Below, piece after piece: positions 18,299-26,174 of a stretch of DNA of 27,350 bases. The translations under genes were made by a program, and so were the position numbers. Source of the stretch: Polaromonas sp. (GTDB lineage: Bacteria > Pseudomonadota > Gammaproteobacteria > Burkholderiales > Burkholderiaceae); contig PNMH01000050.1 of assembly GCA_013823505.1 (NCBI GenBank), forward strand, positions 1 to 27,350, in the 5' to 3' direction. Position 1 is the stretch's first letter. The number at the start of each line of letters is the position of its first letter. The notes below the pieces were generated by a model. The model had not been told where the DNA came from. It searched no databases and saw only the letters and a program-made list of their open reading frames with translations.

Positions 18299-19324
18299 AT
18301 GAGCAAACTCGTTCATGTCTGCACCCAGCGCCTGCTGCCCGCCGAACTCATGCAGTTTCAGCCTGTGGTGCGCAGCCGCGGGCGCACGCGCGCGATCATG
18401 CCGCTGGGCAAACTCTGGATGAACGGCAGCACGCTGCGCGTGCGCTTCATTGGCGGCACCGCCACACAGCAGGCCAAGGTGCGCGAGCAGGCGTCGTGGT
18501 GGACGGAACACGCCAACCTGAAGTTCGATTTCAACAACGCGGCCGACGCCGAGATCCGCATCAGCTTCGACCCGGCCAAGGGCGCGTGGTCGTACGTGGG
18601 CACCGACAACCGCAGCATCCCGCTGGACCAGCCCACCATGAACCTGGGCTTCATGGACGGCGGCACGGTCGCGCACGAGTTTGGCCACGCCATCGGGCTC
18701 ATGCACGAGCACCAGAACCCGGCGGGCGGCATCCAGTGGAACGAGGCGGCGGTGATCCGCGACCTCTCGGGCTCGCCCAACAACTGGAGCGAGACCACCA
18801 TCCGCCACAACGTGCTGAACAAGTACAGCGCTGACCAGATCAACGGCACCACCTTCGACCCCGACTCGGTGATGCTGTACTTTTTTCCGGGCAGCTGGGT
18901 GCAGAGCGGCGTGGGCACGCGCGCGAACCCGGTGCTCTCGGCGCTGGACAAGGCCTTCATCGGCGGCGCCAAGGCCTACCCCAAGGCGGCCCCCACACTG
19001 GTGGATGCCACCGAACTGACGATCGGTGCCTCGCGCCGCACCTCGGCCGCCATTGGCAAGGTGGGTGAAGAAGACCTGTTCCAGTTCACCGTGAAGACTG
19101 GCGGCGCACACACCGTGGACACGCTGGGCCCGACCGACGTGGTGATGAAGCTCTTCGGCCCCGACAGCCCCACCGCCCTGATCGCCGAGGACGACGACAG
19201 CGGTGTGAGCACCAACGCGTTGATCCGCGCCAACCTCATCCCGGGCCGCTACTACGTGCAGGTGCGCCACTACAACAAGGCCAGCGGCATGGGCAACTAT
19301 TCGGTGAAGGTGCGCAAGGGCTGA
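18299..19324 (+). CDS. Astacin-like zinc metalloprotease with PPC-like C-terminal domain
   Basis: Predicted metzincin peptidase (M12A/astacin-like). Of 341 residues, about 35-230 form the catalytic domain: zinc site HEFGHAIGLMHEH (126-138) with ligands His126, His130 and His136 and catalytic Glu127, and a Met-turn SVMLYF with Met192. Residues 240-340 resemble the bacterial pre-peptidase C-terminal (PPC) beta-sandwich (DLFQFTVKTGG, GRYYVQVRHYNK). The N-terminus MSKLVHVCTQRLLP is not a signal peptide, which is odd because PPC-bearing proteases are usually secreted. It holds the only Cys of the protein (Cys8), followed by an Arg-rich stretch (RSRGRTR, 25-31). Start ATG 18299 has GAGGAG about 7 bases upstream, 42 bases after the TIR gene. 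It is the last gene of the cluster before a terminator. Confidence 0.93.
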   Translation: MSKLVHVCTQRLLPAELMQFQPVVRSRGRTRAIMPLGKLWMNGSTLRVRFIGGTATQQAKVREQASWWTEHANLKFDFNNAADAEIRISFDPAKGAWSYVGTDNRSIPLDQPTMNLGFMDGGTVAHEFGHAIGLMHEHQNPAGGIQWNEAAVIRDLSGSPNNWSETTIRHNVLNKYSADQINGTTFDPDSVMLYFFPGSWVQSGVGTRANPVLSALDKAFIGGAKAYPKAAPTLVDATELTIGASRRTSAAIGKVGEEDLFQFTVKTGGAHTVDTLGPTDVVMKLFGPDSPTALIAEDDDSGVSTNALIRANLIPGRYYVQVRHYNKASGMGNYSVKVRKG

Positions 19325-19350
19325 CGCGTCTTGCACCTGCCGGAAACAAC

Positions 19351-19376
19351 AAAGGCTTCGGTCGCCCGAAGCCTTT
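19351..19376. terminator. Bidirectional terminator between metalloprotease gene and ahpF
   Basis: Perfect 11-bp stem AAAGGCTTCGG (19351-19361) with CCGAAGCCTTT (19366-19376) and a 4-base loop. A/T ends on both sides fit use by both converging genes; the minus-strand tail TTGTTGTTT is the more U-rich one. Confidence 0.85.
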
Positions 19377-19395
19377 GCTCATCCGCAGATCGCGT

Positions 19396-20988
19396 TCAGG
19401 CCGCGACGGCTTCCTCGACCTTGGCCGCCACCACCGGCTGGCGGATCAGGTAGTCGAAGGCGCTGAGTGCGGCCTTGGAGCCTTCGCCGGCAGCGATCAC
19501 GATCTGCTTGTAAGGCACCGTCGTGCAGTCGCCGGCCGCAAACACGCCGTGCACGTTGGTGTGTCCCTTGGCATCGACCTCGATCTCGCCGTAGCGGCTC
19601 AGGTCCACCGTGCCCTTGAGCCACTCGGTGTTGGGCACGAGGCCGATTTGCACGAACACGCCTTCCAGCGCGACGTGTTTCACCTCGCCGCTGACACGGT
19701 CCTTGAACGACATGCCGTTGACCTTGCCACCAGCCCCAGTGATCTCGGTGGTCTGAGCGTTCACGTTGATGGTCACGTTGGGCAGGCTTTTCAGCTTGCT
19801 CACCAGCACCGCGTCGGCCTTGAGCGCATCGGCAAATTCGACCAGGGTCACGTGTTTCACGATGCCGGCCAGGTCGATGGCCGCTTCCACACCGGAGTTG
19901 CCACCACCGATCACCGCCACGTCCTCGCCCTTGAAGAGCGGCCCGTCGCAGTGCGGGCAGTAGGCCACGCCCTTGTTTTTGTACTCGGCTTCGCCGGGCA
20001 CATTCACGTTGCGCCAGCGGGCACCGGTGGACAGGATCACGCTGCGCGCCTGCAACACCCCACCGTTGGCCATTTGCACCTGCACCATGCCACCCGCTTC
20101 GCTGGCCGGAATGATCTTGTCGGCGCGCTGCAGGTTCATGATGTCCACGTCGTAGTGGCGCACCTGGGCTTCGAGCGCGGCGGCGAACTTGGGACCGTCG
20201 GTCTCCAGCACGCTGATGTAGTTCTCGATCGCCATGGTGTCGTTGGTCTGGCCACCGAAACGCTCAGCGGCCACGCCCACGCGAATGCCTTTGCGGGCGG
20301 CGTACACAGCGGCGGCTGCTCCGGCCGGGCCACCCCCGACGATCAGCACGTCGTAGGGGTCCTTGGCGTTGAGCTTGGCGGCTTCGCGTTCGTCGGACTT
20401 CACGTCCAGCTTGGCCACGATCTCTTCGAGCAGCATGCGGCCCGAGCCGAACAACTCACCATTGAGGAAGACCATGGGCACGGCCAGGATCTGGCGCTCT
20501 TCCACTTCGGCCTGGTACAAGCCGCCGTCGATCACCGTGGCTTTCACGGCCGGGTTGAGGATGGACATCAGCGTGAGTGCCTGCACCACGTCAGGGCAGT
20601 TGTGGCACGAGAGGCTCATGTACATCTCGAAGTTGAAGTCGCCTTCCAAGCCCTTGATCTGATCGATCACGGCGGCTTCGACCTTGGGCGGATGACCACC
20701 CGTCCACAGCAGCGCCAGCACCAGTGAGGTGAACTCGTGGCCCAGCGGAATGGCAGCGAAGCGCACCCCGGTGGTTTCGCCTTCGCGGGCAATCACGAAC
20801 GACGGCTTGCGCGCATCGGTACCGGTCTCGTCGAAGCTCACCAGATCGGAGAGCTCAGCCACTTCCAGCAGCAGCTCCTTCATCTCGGCCGCACCGGCGC
20901 TGGTGTCCAGCGAAGCGATCAAACGGATCGGGCGCTGCAGCTTGCCGAGGTAGGCCTGCAACTGGGTCTTGAGGTTGGTGTCGAGCAT
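19396..20988 (-). CDS. ahpF: Alkyl hydroperoxide reductase subunit F
   Basis: Flavoprotein that passes electrons from NADH through FAD and two disulfides to AhpC. The 530-residue length matches the family. The N-terminal domain pair of thioredoxin folds carries Cys128-x-x-Cys131 (SCHNCPD). The thioredoxin reductase-like part starts near residue 213 with the FAD motif [14 protein letters not shown], has redox Cys344 and Cys347 in AYCPHCDG, and the NAD motif [14 protein letters not shown] near 357-370. The C-terminal FAD block [16 protein letters not shown] is present. AGGAG lies about 8 bases before the ATG at 20988. It lies 93 bases downstream of ahpC on the same strand, the normal operon order. 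Confidence 0.98.
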   Translation of the reverse strand: MLDTNLKTQLQAYLGKLQRPIRLIASLDTSAGAAEMKELLLEVAELSDLVSFDETGTDARKPSFVIAREGETTGVRFAAIPLGHEFTSLVLALLWTGGHPPKVEAAVIDQIKGLEGDFNFEMYMSLSCHNCPDVVQALTLMSILNPAVKATVIDGGLYQAEVEERQILAVPMVFLNGELFGSGRMLLEEIVAKLDVKSDEREAAKLNAKDPYDVLIVGGGPAGAAAAVYAARKGIRVGVAAERFGGQTNDTMAIENYISVLETDGPKFAAALEAQVRHYDVDIMNLQRADKIIPASEAGGMVQVQMANGGVLQARSVILSTGARWRNVNVPGEAEYKNKGVAYCPHCDGPLFKGEDVAVIGGGNSGVEAAIDLAGIVKHVTLVEFADALKADAVLVSKLKSLPNVTINVNAQTTEITGAGGKVNGMSFKDRVSGEVKHVALEGVFVQIGLVPNTEWLKGTVDLSRYGEIEVDAKGHTNVHGVFAAGDCTTVPYKQIVIAAGEGSKAALSAFDYLIRQPVVAAKVEEAVAA

Positions 20989-21030
20989 GAAGTTCTCCTG
21001 AATGGGGTTGAGGCATCAATGCCGCCGGTG

Positions 21031-21050
21031 GATGGGCCCAAAGGCCCATC
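21031..21050 (-). other. Hairpin in the ahpC-ahpF intergenic region
   Basis: Perfect 8-bp stem GATGGGCC (21031-21038) and GGCCCATC (21043-21050) with a CAAA loop, in the 93-base gap between ahpC and ahpF. No T-run follows in minus sense, so it probably acts in mRNA stability or processing, giving more ahpC than ahpF transcript, rather than as a terminator (inference). Confidence 0.5.
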
Positions 21051-21081
21051 GGTCTGCGGTACTAAAGACTGCGGGGGACGA

Positions 21082-21645
21082 TCAGATCTTGCCGACGAGG
21101 TCCAGCGAAGGCGTGATGGTCTTGGCGCCTTCGTTCCACTTGGCAGGGCAGACCTGGCCTGGGTTGTTGGCCACGAACTGGGCGGCCTTGAGCTTGCGCA
21201 GGGTTTCCTTCACATCGCGAGCGATCGCGTTGTCGTGGATTTCGGCGGTCTTGATCACACCTTCGGGGTTGATGATGAAGGTGCCGCGCAGTGCCAAGCC
21301 TTCTTCTTCAATGTGCACGCCGAACGCGCGGGTCAGCGTGTGGGTCGGGTCACCGATCAGCGGGAACTTGGCCTTGCCCACGGCGGGCGAGGTTTCGTGC
21401 CAAACCTTGTGCGCGAAGTGGGTGTCGGTGGTAACGATGTAGACCTCGGCACCGGCTTTCTGGAACTCGGCGTAGTTGTCGGCAGCGTCTTCCACTTCGG
21501 TCGGGCAGTTGAAGGTGAAAGCAGCGGGCATGAAGATCAGGACCGACCACTCGCCGCGGAGGCTGGCGTCGGACACGGGCACGAACTTGCCGTTGTGGAA
21601 GGCTTGGGCCTGGAAGGGCTGAACGGTGGTGTTGATCAAAGACAT
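21082..21645 (-). CDS. ahpC: Alkyl hydroperoxide reductase subunit C (typical 2-Cys peroxiredoxin)
   Basis: Reduces H2O2 and organic peroxides in the cytosol with electrons from AhpF. The 187 residues are colinear with E. coli AhpC from MSLINT to the C-terminal PSLDLVGKI. Peroxidatic Cys47 lies in FTFNCPTEV and resolving Cys166 in QVCPAKW. The motif before Cys47 reads FMPAAFTFN where enteric AhpC has FYPADFTFV; the catalytic Thr-x-x-Cys (Thr44, Cys47) is kept. An AAGGA about 7-11 bases before the ATG at 21645 is the ribosome-binding site. It is the first gene of the ahpCF operon, with a GATAG/CTATC-rich region upstream that looks like an OxyR site. Confidence 0.98.
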   Translation of the reverse strand: MSLINTTVQPFQAQAFHNGKFVPVSDASLRGEWSVLIFMPAAFTFNCPTEVEDAADNYAEFQKAGAEVYIVTTDTHFAHKVWHETSPAVGKAKFPLIGDPTHTLTRAFGVHIEEEGLALRGTFIINPEGVIKTAEIHDNAIARDVKETLRKLKAAQFVANNPGQVCPAKWNEGAKTITPSLDLVGKI

Positions 21646-21714
21646 GGTGATTTCCTTGGAGGTGAGGTTGCGGGGATGGTGAACGGGGTGCTGCCAGCGC
21701 AGCGATGCCTTGAA

Positions 21715-21768
21715 CTATAGCGCAGGTCTATCGAGAATCTTTATTGATAGTCTCTATCCGGTCGATAG
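21715..21768. promoter_or_regulatory. ahpC: GATAG/CTATC half-site cluster, candidate OxyR region
   Basis: Contains ATAG-N7-CTAT (21717-21731), the spacing of the OxyR motif, plus GATAG at 21746-21750, CTATC at 21754-21758 (together GATAG-TCT-CTATC), and GATAG at 21764-21768. In minus sense a TATAGT (21719-21714) could be the ahpC -10 box, about 70 bases before its start codon. OxyR control of ahpC is well established in proteobacteria; assignment here rests on motif and position. No oxyR gene is in the window. Confidence 0.55.
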
Positions 21769-21813
21769 CTGGAGTGTTGCAGCGCACCACCAGAATCGAC
21801 CATGGCGTTACAT

Positions 21814-21846
21814 TTTAATGCGAATCGTTCTCGTTCGATATACAAT
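21814..21846 (+). promoter_or_regulatory. Fur-like box and -10 of the TonB receptor operon
   Basis: Positions 21814-21832 match the 19-bp Fur consensus at 13 of 19 places by my alignment (core AATGCGAATCGTTCTC). A -10-like TACAAT follows at 21841-21846. The start codon lies about 70 bases further on. Iron-repressed expression of a siderophore receptor is the expected outcome. The same core recurs before the tonB locus at 25994. Confidence 0.65.
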
Positions 21847-21915
21847 CCAGCCTTCCAGCCAGCCAGGACGCCACCGCGTGCAGCCAGCCGAAAACCCTTT
21901 CAGCTCGTTGCCACC

Positions 21916-24132
21916 ATGTCCAAACGGAAAACCCATCCGCGCCCAGCTCGCCTTCGCTCCTCTTCCACCGCACCCTCTGCCGCCATGCTGCCCCTGGGCG
22001 CCATGCTCCTGGCCGGGTCCCTGAGCGCCATGGCGCAAACGACACCGTCCGACACGCTGCCCACAGTGACGGTTCGTGAGCAGGCCGACGTGCCACAAAC
22101 CAAAAACAACCTGCGCACCACCCAAAGCAGCATCGGGAAGGGCAACCAGTCACTGCGCGACATCCCGCAATCGGTGACGGTGATGACCGAACGCCTGATC
22201 GACGACCGCAACCTCGACGATTTCCGCGAAGTGCTGCGCACCACCGCCGGCGTGACTTTCCTGGCCGGTGAAACCGGCGAGGAAGACGTTCGCCTGCGCG
22301 GCTTCTCGCTGAGCCAGGCGGGCGACATCTACACCGACGGCATTCGCGACGGCGCGCTCTACGAGCGCGACACCTTCAACAACGATCGGGTGGAAGTTCT
22401 CAAAGGCTCGGCGTCCATGCTGTTCGGCAAGGGCTCCACCGGCGGTGTGGTCAACCAGGTCAGCAAGCAGCCCTTCTTGCTGGACCAGCACGAGGTGACC
22501 ACCACGGTGGGCACCGGCCGCGAAGCGCGCCTGACCGGCGACTTCAACTTCCATACAGGCGAAGACTCGGCCTTCCGCCTCAATGCCATGGTGCATGAGG
22601 AAAACAATTACGGTGCCGAGGTGAGCAAGCGCGGCATTGCGCCCACCTACCGCTGGGGCATCGGTACGCGCAACGAATTCTCGGTCGGCCTGTACCACCT
22701 CGAATCCGAAGGCACGCCGAACTACAACCACCCCTGGTTCACGCAGAACGGCGTCATCAAACCCGTGCTGCCGGCGCGCAACTATTACGGCCTGGCCAGC
22801 GACCACCTCGACACTTCGGCCGACTACGTGACGCTCAGCCACACCCACCGGTTCGACCGCGAGAACTCGCTGACCACCCGCGTGCGCCACGGCCGCTACG
22901 AGCGAGACCTTCTGGCCAGCGTGATCCGCTTCGGGACCACAGGCGGCGCAGCCACCACCATCAACAACCTGGGTCCCAACACCATCCTCACACGCTCGCC
23001 CAAGGGCCGCATCGGCGTGAGTGACACCACCCAGATCCAGAGCGACTTTGTGGGAACGTTCAACGGCCTGGGCAAGAAACACGATCTGCTCGCAGGCGTG
23101 GACATCTACCAGGAAGGCGCCAAACGCGCGAACAACTTCCCGGGCCCCTCGAGCGGACTCACCACCACCGTGGGCACCCCCAACGACGGCGACACGTTTG
23201 CCGACGCACGCGGTGCTGTGCCGTTCAACACCTTCGATGCACGCAACATCGGCCTGTACGTGCAGGACACGGTCAGCCTGAGTTCCACCGTCAAGCTCAT
23301 CGGCGGCTTGCGCTACGACAACTTCAACGCCACCTACGTGACCAGCACCGGCGTGGCCAACGACGTGACGGCGAACCTCTGGAGCCCTCGTGTGGGCGCG
23401 ACCTTCCAGCCCGACGAGAACACCTCGTACTACGTCTCGTTCGGCACCTCGTTCAACACGTCGGGCGACACCTACCAGTTCTCCCCGGGGGCGCCCAACA
23501 CCAAGGATGCCAACACGCCGCCCGAGAAGAGCCGCAACCTGGAGATTGGCGGCAAGTTCGAACTCTTCGAGAAGCGTGCCTCGCTCGGCGCTGCGCTGTT
23601 TTATTCGGAGAAGTACAACGAGCGCAACACCGACCCGGACACGGCGAGCACACAGCAATTGCTCTCCGGCAAGCGCCACGCCGCGGGCATGGAGTTCAAC
23701 CTGGCCGGGCGCATCACGCCCAAGTGGGACATCTTCTACAACCACACCTGGATCCCCAGCGCGAAGATCGACAAGAGCAATGTGGTGCGCAATGCCAACG
23801 GCACAGGTTCGCAGGTTCAGGGCGACCGCCCGGGCCTCACGCCCAAGCACAGTGCGAGCCTGTGGACCACGTACATGGTCATGCCCAAACTGCGCATCGG
23901 TGGCGGCCTGAACTACCGCGGGGAACAAAGTCCGCAGAACGCGCGCCACCTCGTGGCGGAGAGCTTCGTCACGCTGGATGCGATGGCCGAGTACACGATC
24001 ACCGAGACCACCACCCTCAAGCTCAACGTCACCAACCTGACCGACAAGCTCTACGCCGACTCGCTGTACACCGGTTTTTACACACCGGGCGCTGCGCGCA
24101 CCGTCCAGCTGACGCTGAAGAAACTCTTCTGA
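21916..24132 (+). CDS. TonB-dependent siderophore receptor (catecholate type, Fiu-like)
   Basis: Outer-membrane beta-barrel importing ferric siderophores with energy from TonB-ExbBD. Start ATG 21916 (MSKRKTHPRP) is preferred over the in-frame 21802 because the latter lies upstream of the Fur-like box and -10 element; no strong ribosome-binding site is seen. The product is 738 residues. A signal peptide has a basic start, a hydrophobic core and an SAMAQ cleavage site near residue 38. A TonB box-like DTLPTVTVRE follows at about 45-54. The plug domain contains IPQSVTVMTERL, VRLRGFS, and YERDTFNNDRVEVLKGSASMLFG, typical of the FepA/Fiu/FhuA siderophore class. The barrel ends with the TonB receptor C-terminal block LNVTNLTDKLYADS and terminal Phe (KKLF). 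It heads an operon with piuC, which in other bacteria accompanies Fiu/PiuA-type catecholate receptors. Confidence 0.94.
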   Translation: MSKRKTHPRPARLRSSSTAPSAAMLPLGAMLLAGSLSAMAQTTPSDTLPTVTVREQADVPQTKNNLRTTQSSIGKGNQSLRDIPQSVTVMTERLIDDRNLDDFREVLRTTAGVTFLAGETGEEDVRLRGFSLSQAGDIYTDGIRDGALYERDTFNNDRVEVLKGSASMLFGKGSTGGVVNQVSKQPFLLDQHEVTTTVGTGREARLTGDFNFHTGEDSAFRLNAMVHEENNYGAEVSKRGIAPTYRWGIGTRNEFSVGLYHLESEGTPNYNHPWFTQNGVIKPVLPARNYYGLASDHLDTSADYVTLSHTHRFDRENSLTTRVRHGRYERDLLASVIRFGTTGGAATTINNLGPNTILTRSPKGRIGVSDTTQIQSDFVGTFNGLGKKHDLLAGVDIYQEGAKRANNFPGPSSGLTTTVGTPNDGDTFADARGAVPFNTFDARNIGLYVQDTVSLSSTVKLIGGLRYDNFNATYVTSTGVANDVTANLWSPRVGATFQPDENTSYYVSFGTSFNTSGDTYQFSPGAPNTKDANTPPEKSRNLEIGGKFELFEKRASLGAALFYSEKYNERNTDPDTASTQQLLSGKRHAAGMEFNLAGRITPKWDIFYNHTWIPSAKIDKSNVVRNANGTGSQVQGDRPGLTPKHSASLWTTYMVMPKLRIGGGLNYRGEQSPQNARHLVAESFVTLDAMAEYTITETTTLKLNVTNLTDKLYADSLYTGFYTPGAARTVQLTLKKLF

Positions 24133-24158
24133 ACCGGGCCTGCCCGCACTGAAACACC

Positions 24159-24845
24159 ATGCTCCTGCACCTGAAGAACATCCTCTCCAACGATGAACTG
24201 AAGACAGCCCGATCGCTGCTCGGCGATCAGGCGGCATGGATCGACGGTCGCCACAGTGCGGGCGCCCAGGCCCAGACCCAGAAGAACAACGAACAGCTCG
24301 CCCAGGACAGCGAGGCAGCACGCACATTGCAGGCACTGGTGCTGAACGCCGTCCAGCGCGATGCGCTGTTCTTCTCCGCGGCACTGCCGCGCAAGACATT
24401 CAATCCGCTGTTCAACCGCTACAGCGGCGCCTCCAATGCGTATGGCGCCCACGTGGACGGCGCGGTGCTGCATTCCAAAGCCACCCAGCAATGGGTGCGC
24501 ACCGACATTTCCTGCACCCTTTTCTTGAGCGACCCCGCCAGCTACGACGGCGGAGAACTCGTCGTGAAGGACACCTTTGGCGACCAGCGCATCAAGCTGC
24601 CGGCGGGCGACATGGTGATCTACCCCGGCACCAGCGTGCACCGGGTCGAACCGGTCACGCGCGGTGCACGCGTGGCCAGCTTCTTCTGGGTCGAGAGCAT
24701 GGTGCGCAGCGACGAGCACCGCCGCCTGCTGTTCGATCTCGACATGAACCTGCTCGCGCTGCGAAAGCAGCATGGCGAAACCCCCGAGACCACCGCGCTC
24801 ACCGGCACGTACCACAACCTGCTGCGCCTGTGGGCCAACACATGA
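24159..24845 (+). CDS. piuC: PKHD-type Fe(II)/2-oxoglutarate dioxygenase (PiuC/YbiX)
   Basis: A 228-residue non-haem iron dioxygenase, the usual PiuC/YbiX length. The double-stranded beta-helix shows the iron-binding HxD at His98-Val-Asp100 ([10 protein letters not shown]), the distal ligand His161 in YPGTSVHRV, and Arg171, which should bind 2-oxoglutarate. Family blocks [20 protein letters not shown] and a C-terminal helical part with [11 protein letters not shown] are present. The physiological substrate of PiuC/YbiX is not established; its constant neighbour is a catecholate siderophore receptor, as here (26 bases downstream). Its stop overlaps the next start (ATGA). Confidence 0.96.
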   Translation: MLLHLKNILSNDELKTARSLLGDQAAWIDGRHSAGAQAQTQKNNEQLAQDSEAARTLQALVLNAVQRDALFFSAALPRKTFNPLFNRYSGASNAYGAHVDGAVLHSKATQQWVRTDISCTLFLSDPASYDGGELVVKDTFGDQRIKLPAGDMVIYPGTSVHRVEPVTRGARVASFFWVESMVRSDEHRRLLFDLDMNLLALRKQHGETPETTALTGTYHNLLRLWANT

Positions 24846-25969
24846 GACCGTCCGCTTTGCCCGACGCCTTGCCAGAAGGCGTGTTCTCGCTGGCCGACCA
24901 CGAACACCACGCGCGCGAAAAAATCAGCGAAGCGGTCTGGGCTTACTTCAACGGCGGTGCGGCCGACGAGATCACCCTGCACGCCAATGCACGGGCCTGG
25001 CAAGGCCTGGAGCTGCTGCCGCGCGTGATGCGCCCGCTCGCCGGGGGCCACACGCGCATCGAACTGCTGGGCCGCACCCTCGCCCACCCTGTGCTCGTGG
25101 CTCCCATGGCTTACCAGTCGCTGGCCCACCCGCTGGGCGAGTTGGCCACGGCGCTCGCGGCCGCCGCACTCGGCGCCGGGCTGGTGCTGAGCACACAGGC
25201 CAGCACACGCCTCGAACACGTGGCACGGGCCTACCTGCCCGACCCGGGGCGGGGACCACTGTGGTTCCAGCTCTACCTGCAACCCGACCGCGGCTTCACC
25301 CAGGAACTCGTCCAACGCGCCGAGAGCGCCGGGTTTGAAGCCCTCGTGCTCACCGTCGACGCACCCGTCAGCGGCGCGCGAGACGCGGAGCGCCGCGCGG
25401 GTTTTCTGCTTCCACCGCATGTGTCCGCCGTCAATCTGCAGGGCATGCCACAGGCGCTTGCACCGACGTCCTCACCGGGGCACAGCGCCCTGTTCGATGG
25501 TCTGCTCGCCCACGCCCCCACCTGGGAAGACGTGGCCTGGCTGCGCTCCATCACCCGCTTGCCCGTGCTGCTCAAAGGCGTGGTTCACCCCGACGATGCC
25601 CGACAGGCCTTGGGCTGCGGTGCGGCCGGACTGATCGTGTCCAACCACGGCGGGCGCACGCTCGACACCGTGCCCGCCACCGCCGCGCTGCTGCCGCGCG
25701 TGCTCCAGGCTGTGGCGGGAGATGCCCCGGTGCTGGTGGACGGCGGCATTCGCCGAGGCACCGACGTGCTCAAGGCCATGGGGCTGGGCGCCTCGGCCGT
25801 GCTGATCGGCCGCCCGGTCCTGCACGGCTTGGCCAATGCCGGCGCCACCGGCGTGGCGCATGTGTTGCGACTGCTGCGCGACGAACTCGAGGTGGCGATG
25901 GCGCTGACCGGCTGCCGCACCCTGGCCGATGCGCCCGGGGTGCTGTGGTCACGGGCCGGCGGGCACTGA
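24842..25969 (+). CDS. FMN-dependent alpha-hydroxy-acid dehydrogenase/oxidase
   Basis: A TIM-barrel flavoprotein of the LldD/glycolate oxidase/lactate oxidase family, oxidising a 2-hydroxy acid. Of 375 residues, the N-terminal block [11 protein letters not shown] (33-43) and [12 protein letters not shown] (83-94) form the flavin side. Lys245 (LLKGV) contacts FMN. The active-site signature SNHGGRTLD (267-275) gives the catalytic His269 and Arg272. [21 protein letters not shown] and LIGRP bind the phosphate. All expected catalytic residues are kept. It shares the ATGA overlap with piuC and so belongs to the iron-regulated receptor operon. An LldD-like membrane-associating loop is not obvious and the substrate is unknown; hydroxy-acid handling linked to siderophore or citrate-like chelators is only a guess. 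Confidence 0.93.
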   Translation: MRPSALPDALPEGVFSLADHEHHAREKISEAVWAYFNGGAADEITLHANARAWQGLELLPRVMRPLAGGHTRIELLGRTLAHPVLVAPMAYQSLAHPLGELATALAAAALGAGLVLSTQASTRLEHVARAYLPDPGRGPLWFQLYLQPDRGFTQELVQRAESAGFEALVLTVDAPVSGARDAERRAGFLLPPHVSAVNLQGMPQALAPTSSPGHSALFDGLLAHAPTWEDVAWLRSITRLPVLLKGVVHPDDARQALGCGAAGLIVSNHGGRTLDTVPATAALLPRVLQAVAGDAPVLVDGGIRRGTDVLKAMGLGASAVLIGRPVLHGLANAGATGVAHVLRLLRDELEVAMALTGCRTLADAPGVLWSRAGGH

Positions 25970-25993
25970 CCGCTCTTATTTTTGCGTTTTTAT

Positions 25994-26021
25994 GCAAATA
26001 CGAAGCATTCTCGTTTAGAAT
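25994..26021 (+). promoter_or_regulatory. Fur-like box and promoter of the tonB-exbB operon
   Basis: Positions 25994-26012 match the 19-bp Fur consensus at 12 of 19 places. TAGAAT at 26016-26021 is a good -10 box. The block 26001-26015 is identical at 13 of 15 bases to 21821-21835 before the siderophore receptor, which supports a shared regulator. The first coding sequence starts at 26069. Confidence 0.65.
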
Positions 26022-26068
26022 CAGTTATCGAAATGACCCATCCCTTCTCACCTCCCAAAGGAGACACC

Positions 26069-26146
26069 ATGACCACCGGACTCGTTGCCCTGGGCACTGG
26101 CCTGTTCCTGATGTTGTGCGCGGTGTGGTGGATCTTTCGCGCCTGA
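26069..26146 (+). CDS. 25-residue single-span membrane microprotein
   Basis: A tiny ORF with an excellent ribosome-binding site (AAAGGAGA, 5-12 bases before the ATG) placed correctly behind the Fur-like promoter and just before tonB. The product MTTGLVALGTGLFLMLCAVW plus WIFRA is almost entirely one hydrophobic helix with a positively charged end, so the C-terminus should be cytosolic. I do not recognise a family. It could be a real small membrane protein associated with the Ton complex, or a leader peptide for tonB translation. The ribosome-binding site is stronger than that of tonB itself, which favours true translation. Confidence 0.6.
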   Translation: MTTGLVALGTGLFLMLCAVWWIFRA

Positions 26147-26174
26147 TGCACGCAACGACCACGCCGCTAAACTG

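Noticed and set aside
7738..19324. Prophage or integrative element carrying the effector cluster
   Set aside because: No integrase, attachment repeats, tRNA, transposase or structural phage genes seen at either edge; composition looks like that of the flanks.
17186..19336. Minus-strand ORF of 716 codons opposite the TIR and metalloprotease genes
   Set aside because: Composition of an antisense shadow; it would cross two genes and the terminator with well-supported motifs on the plus strand.
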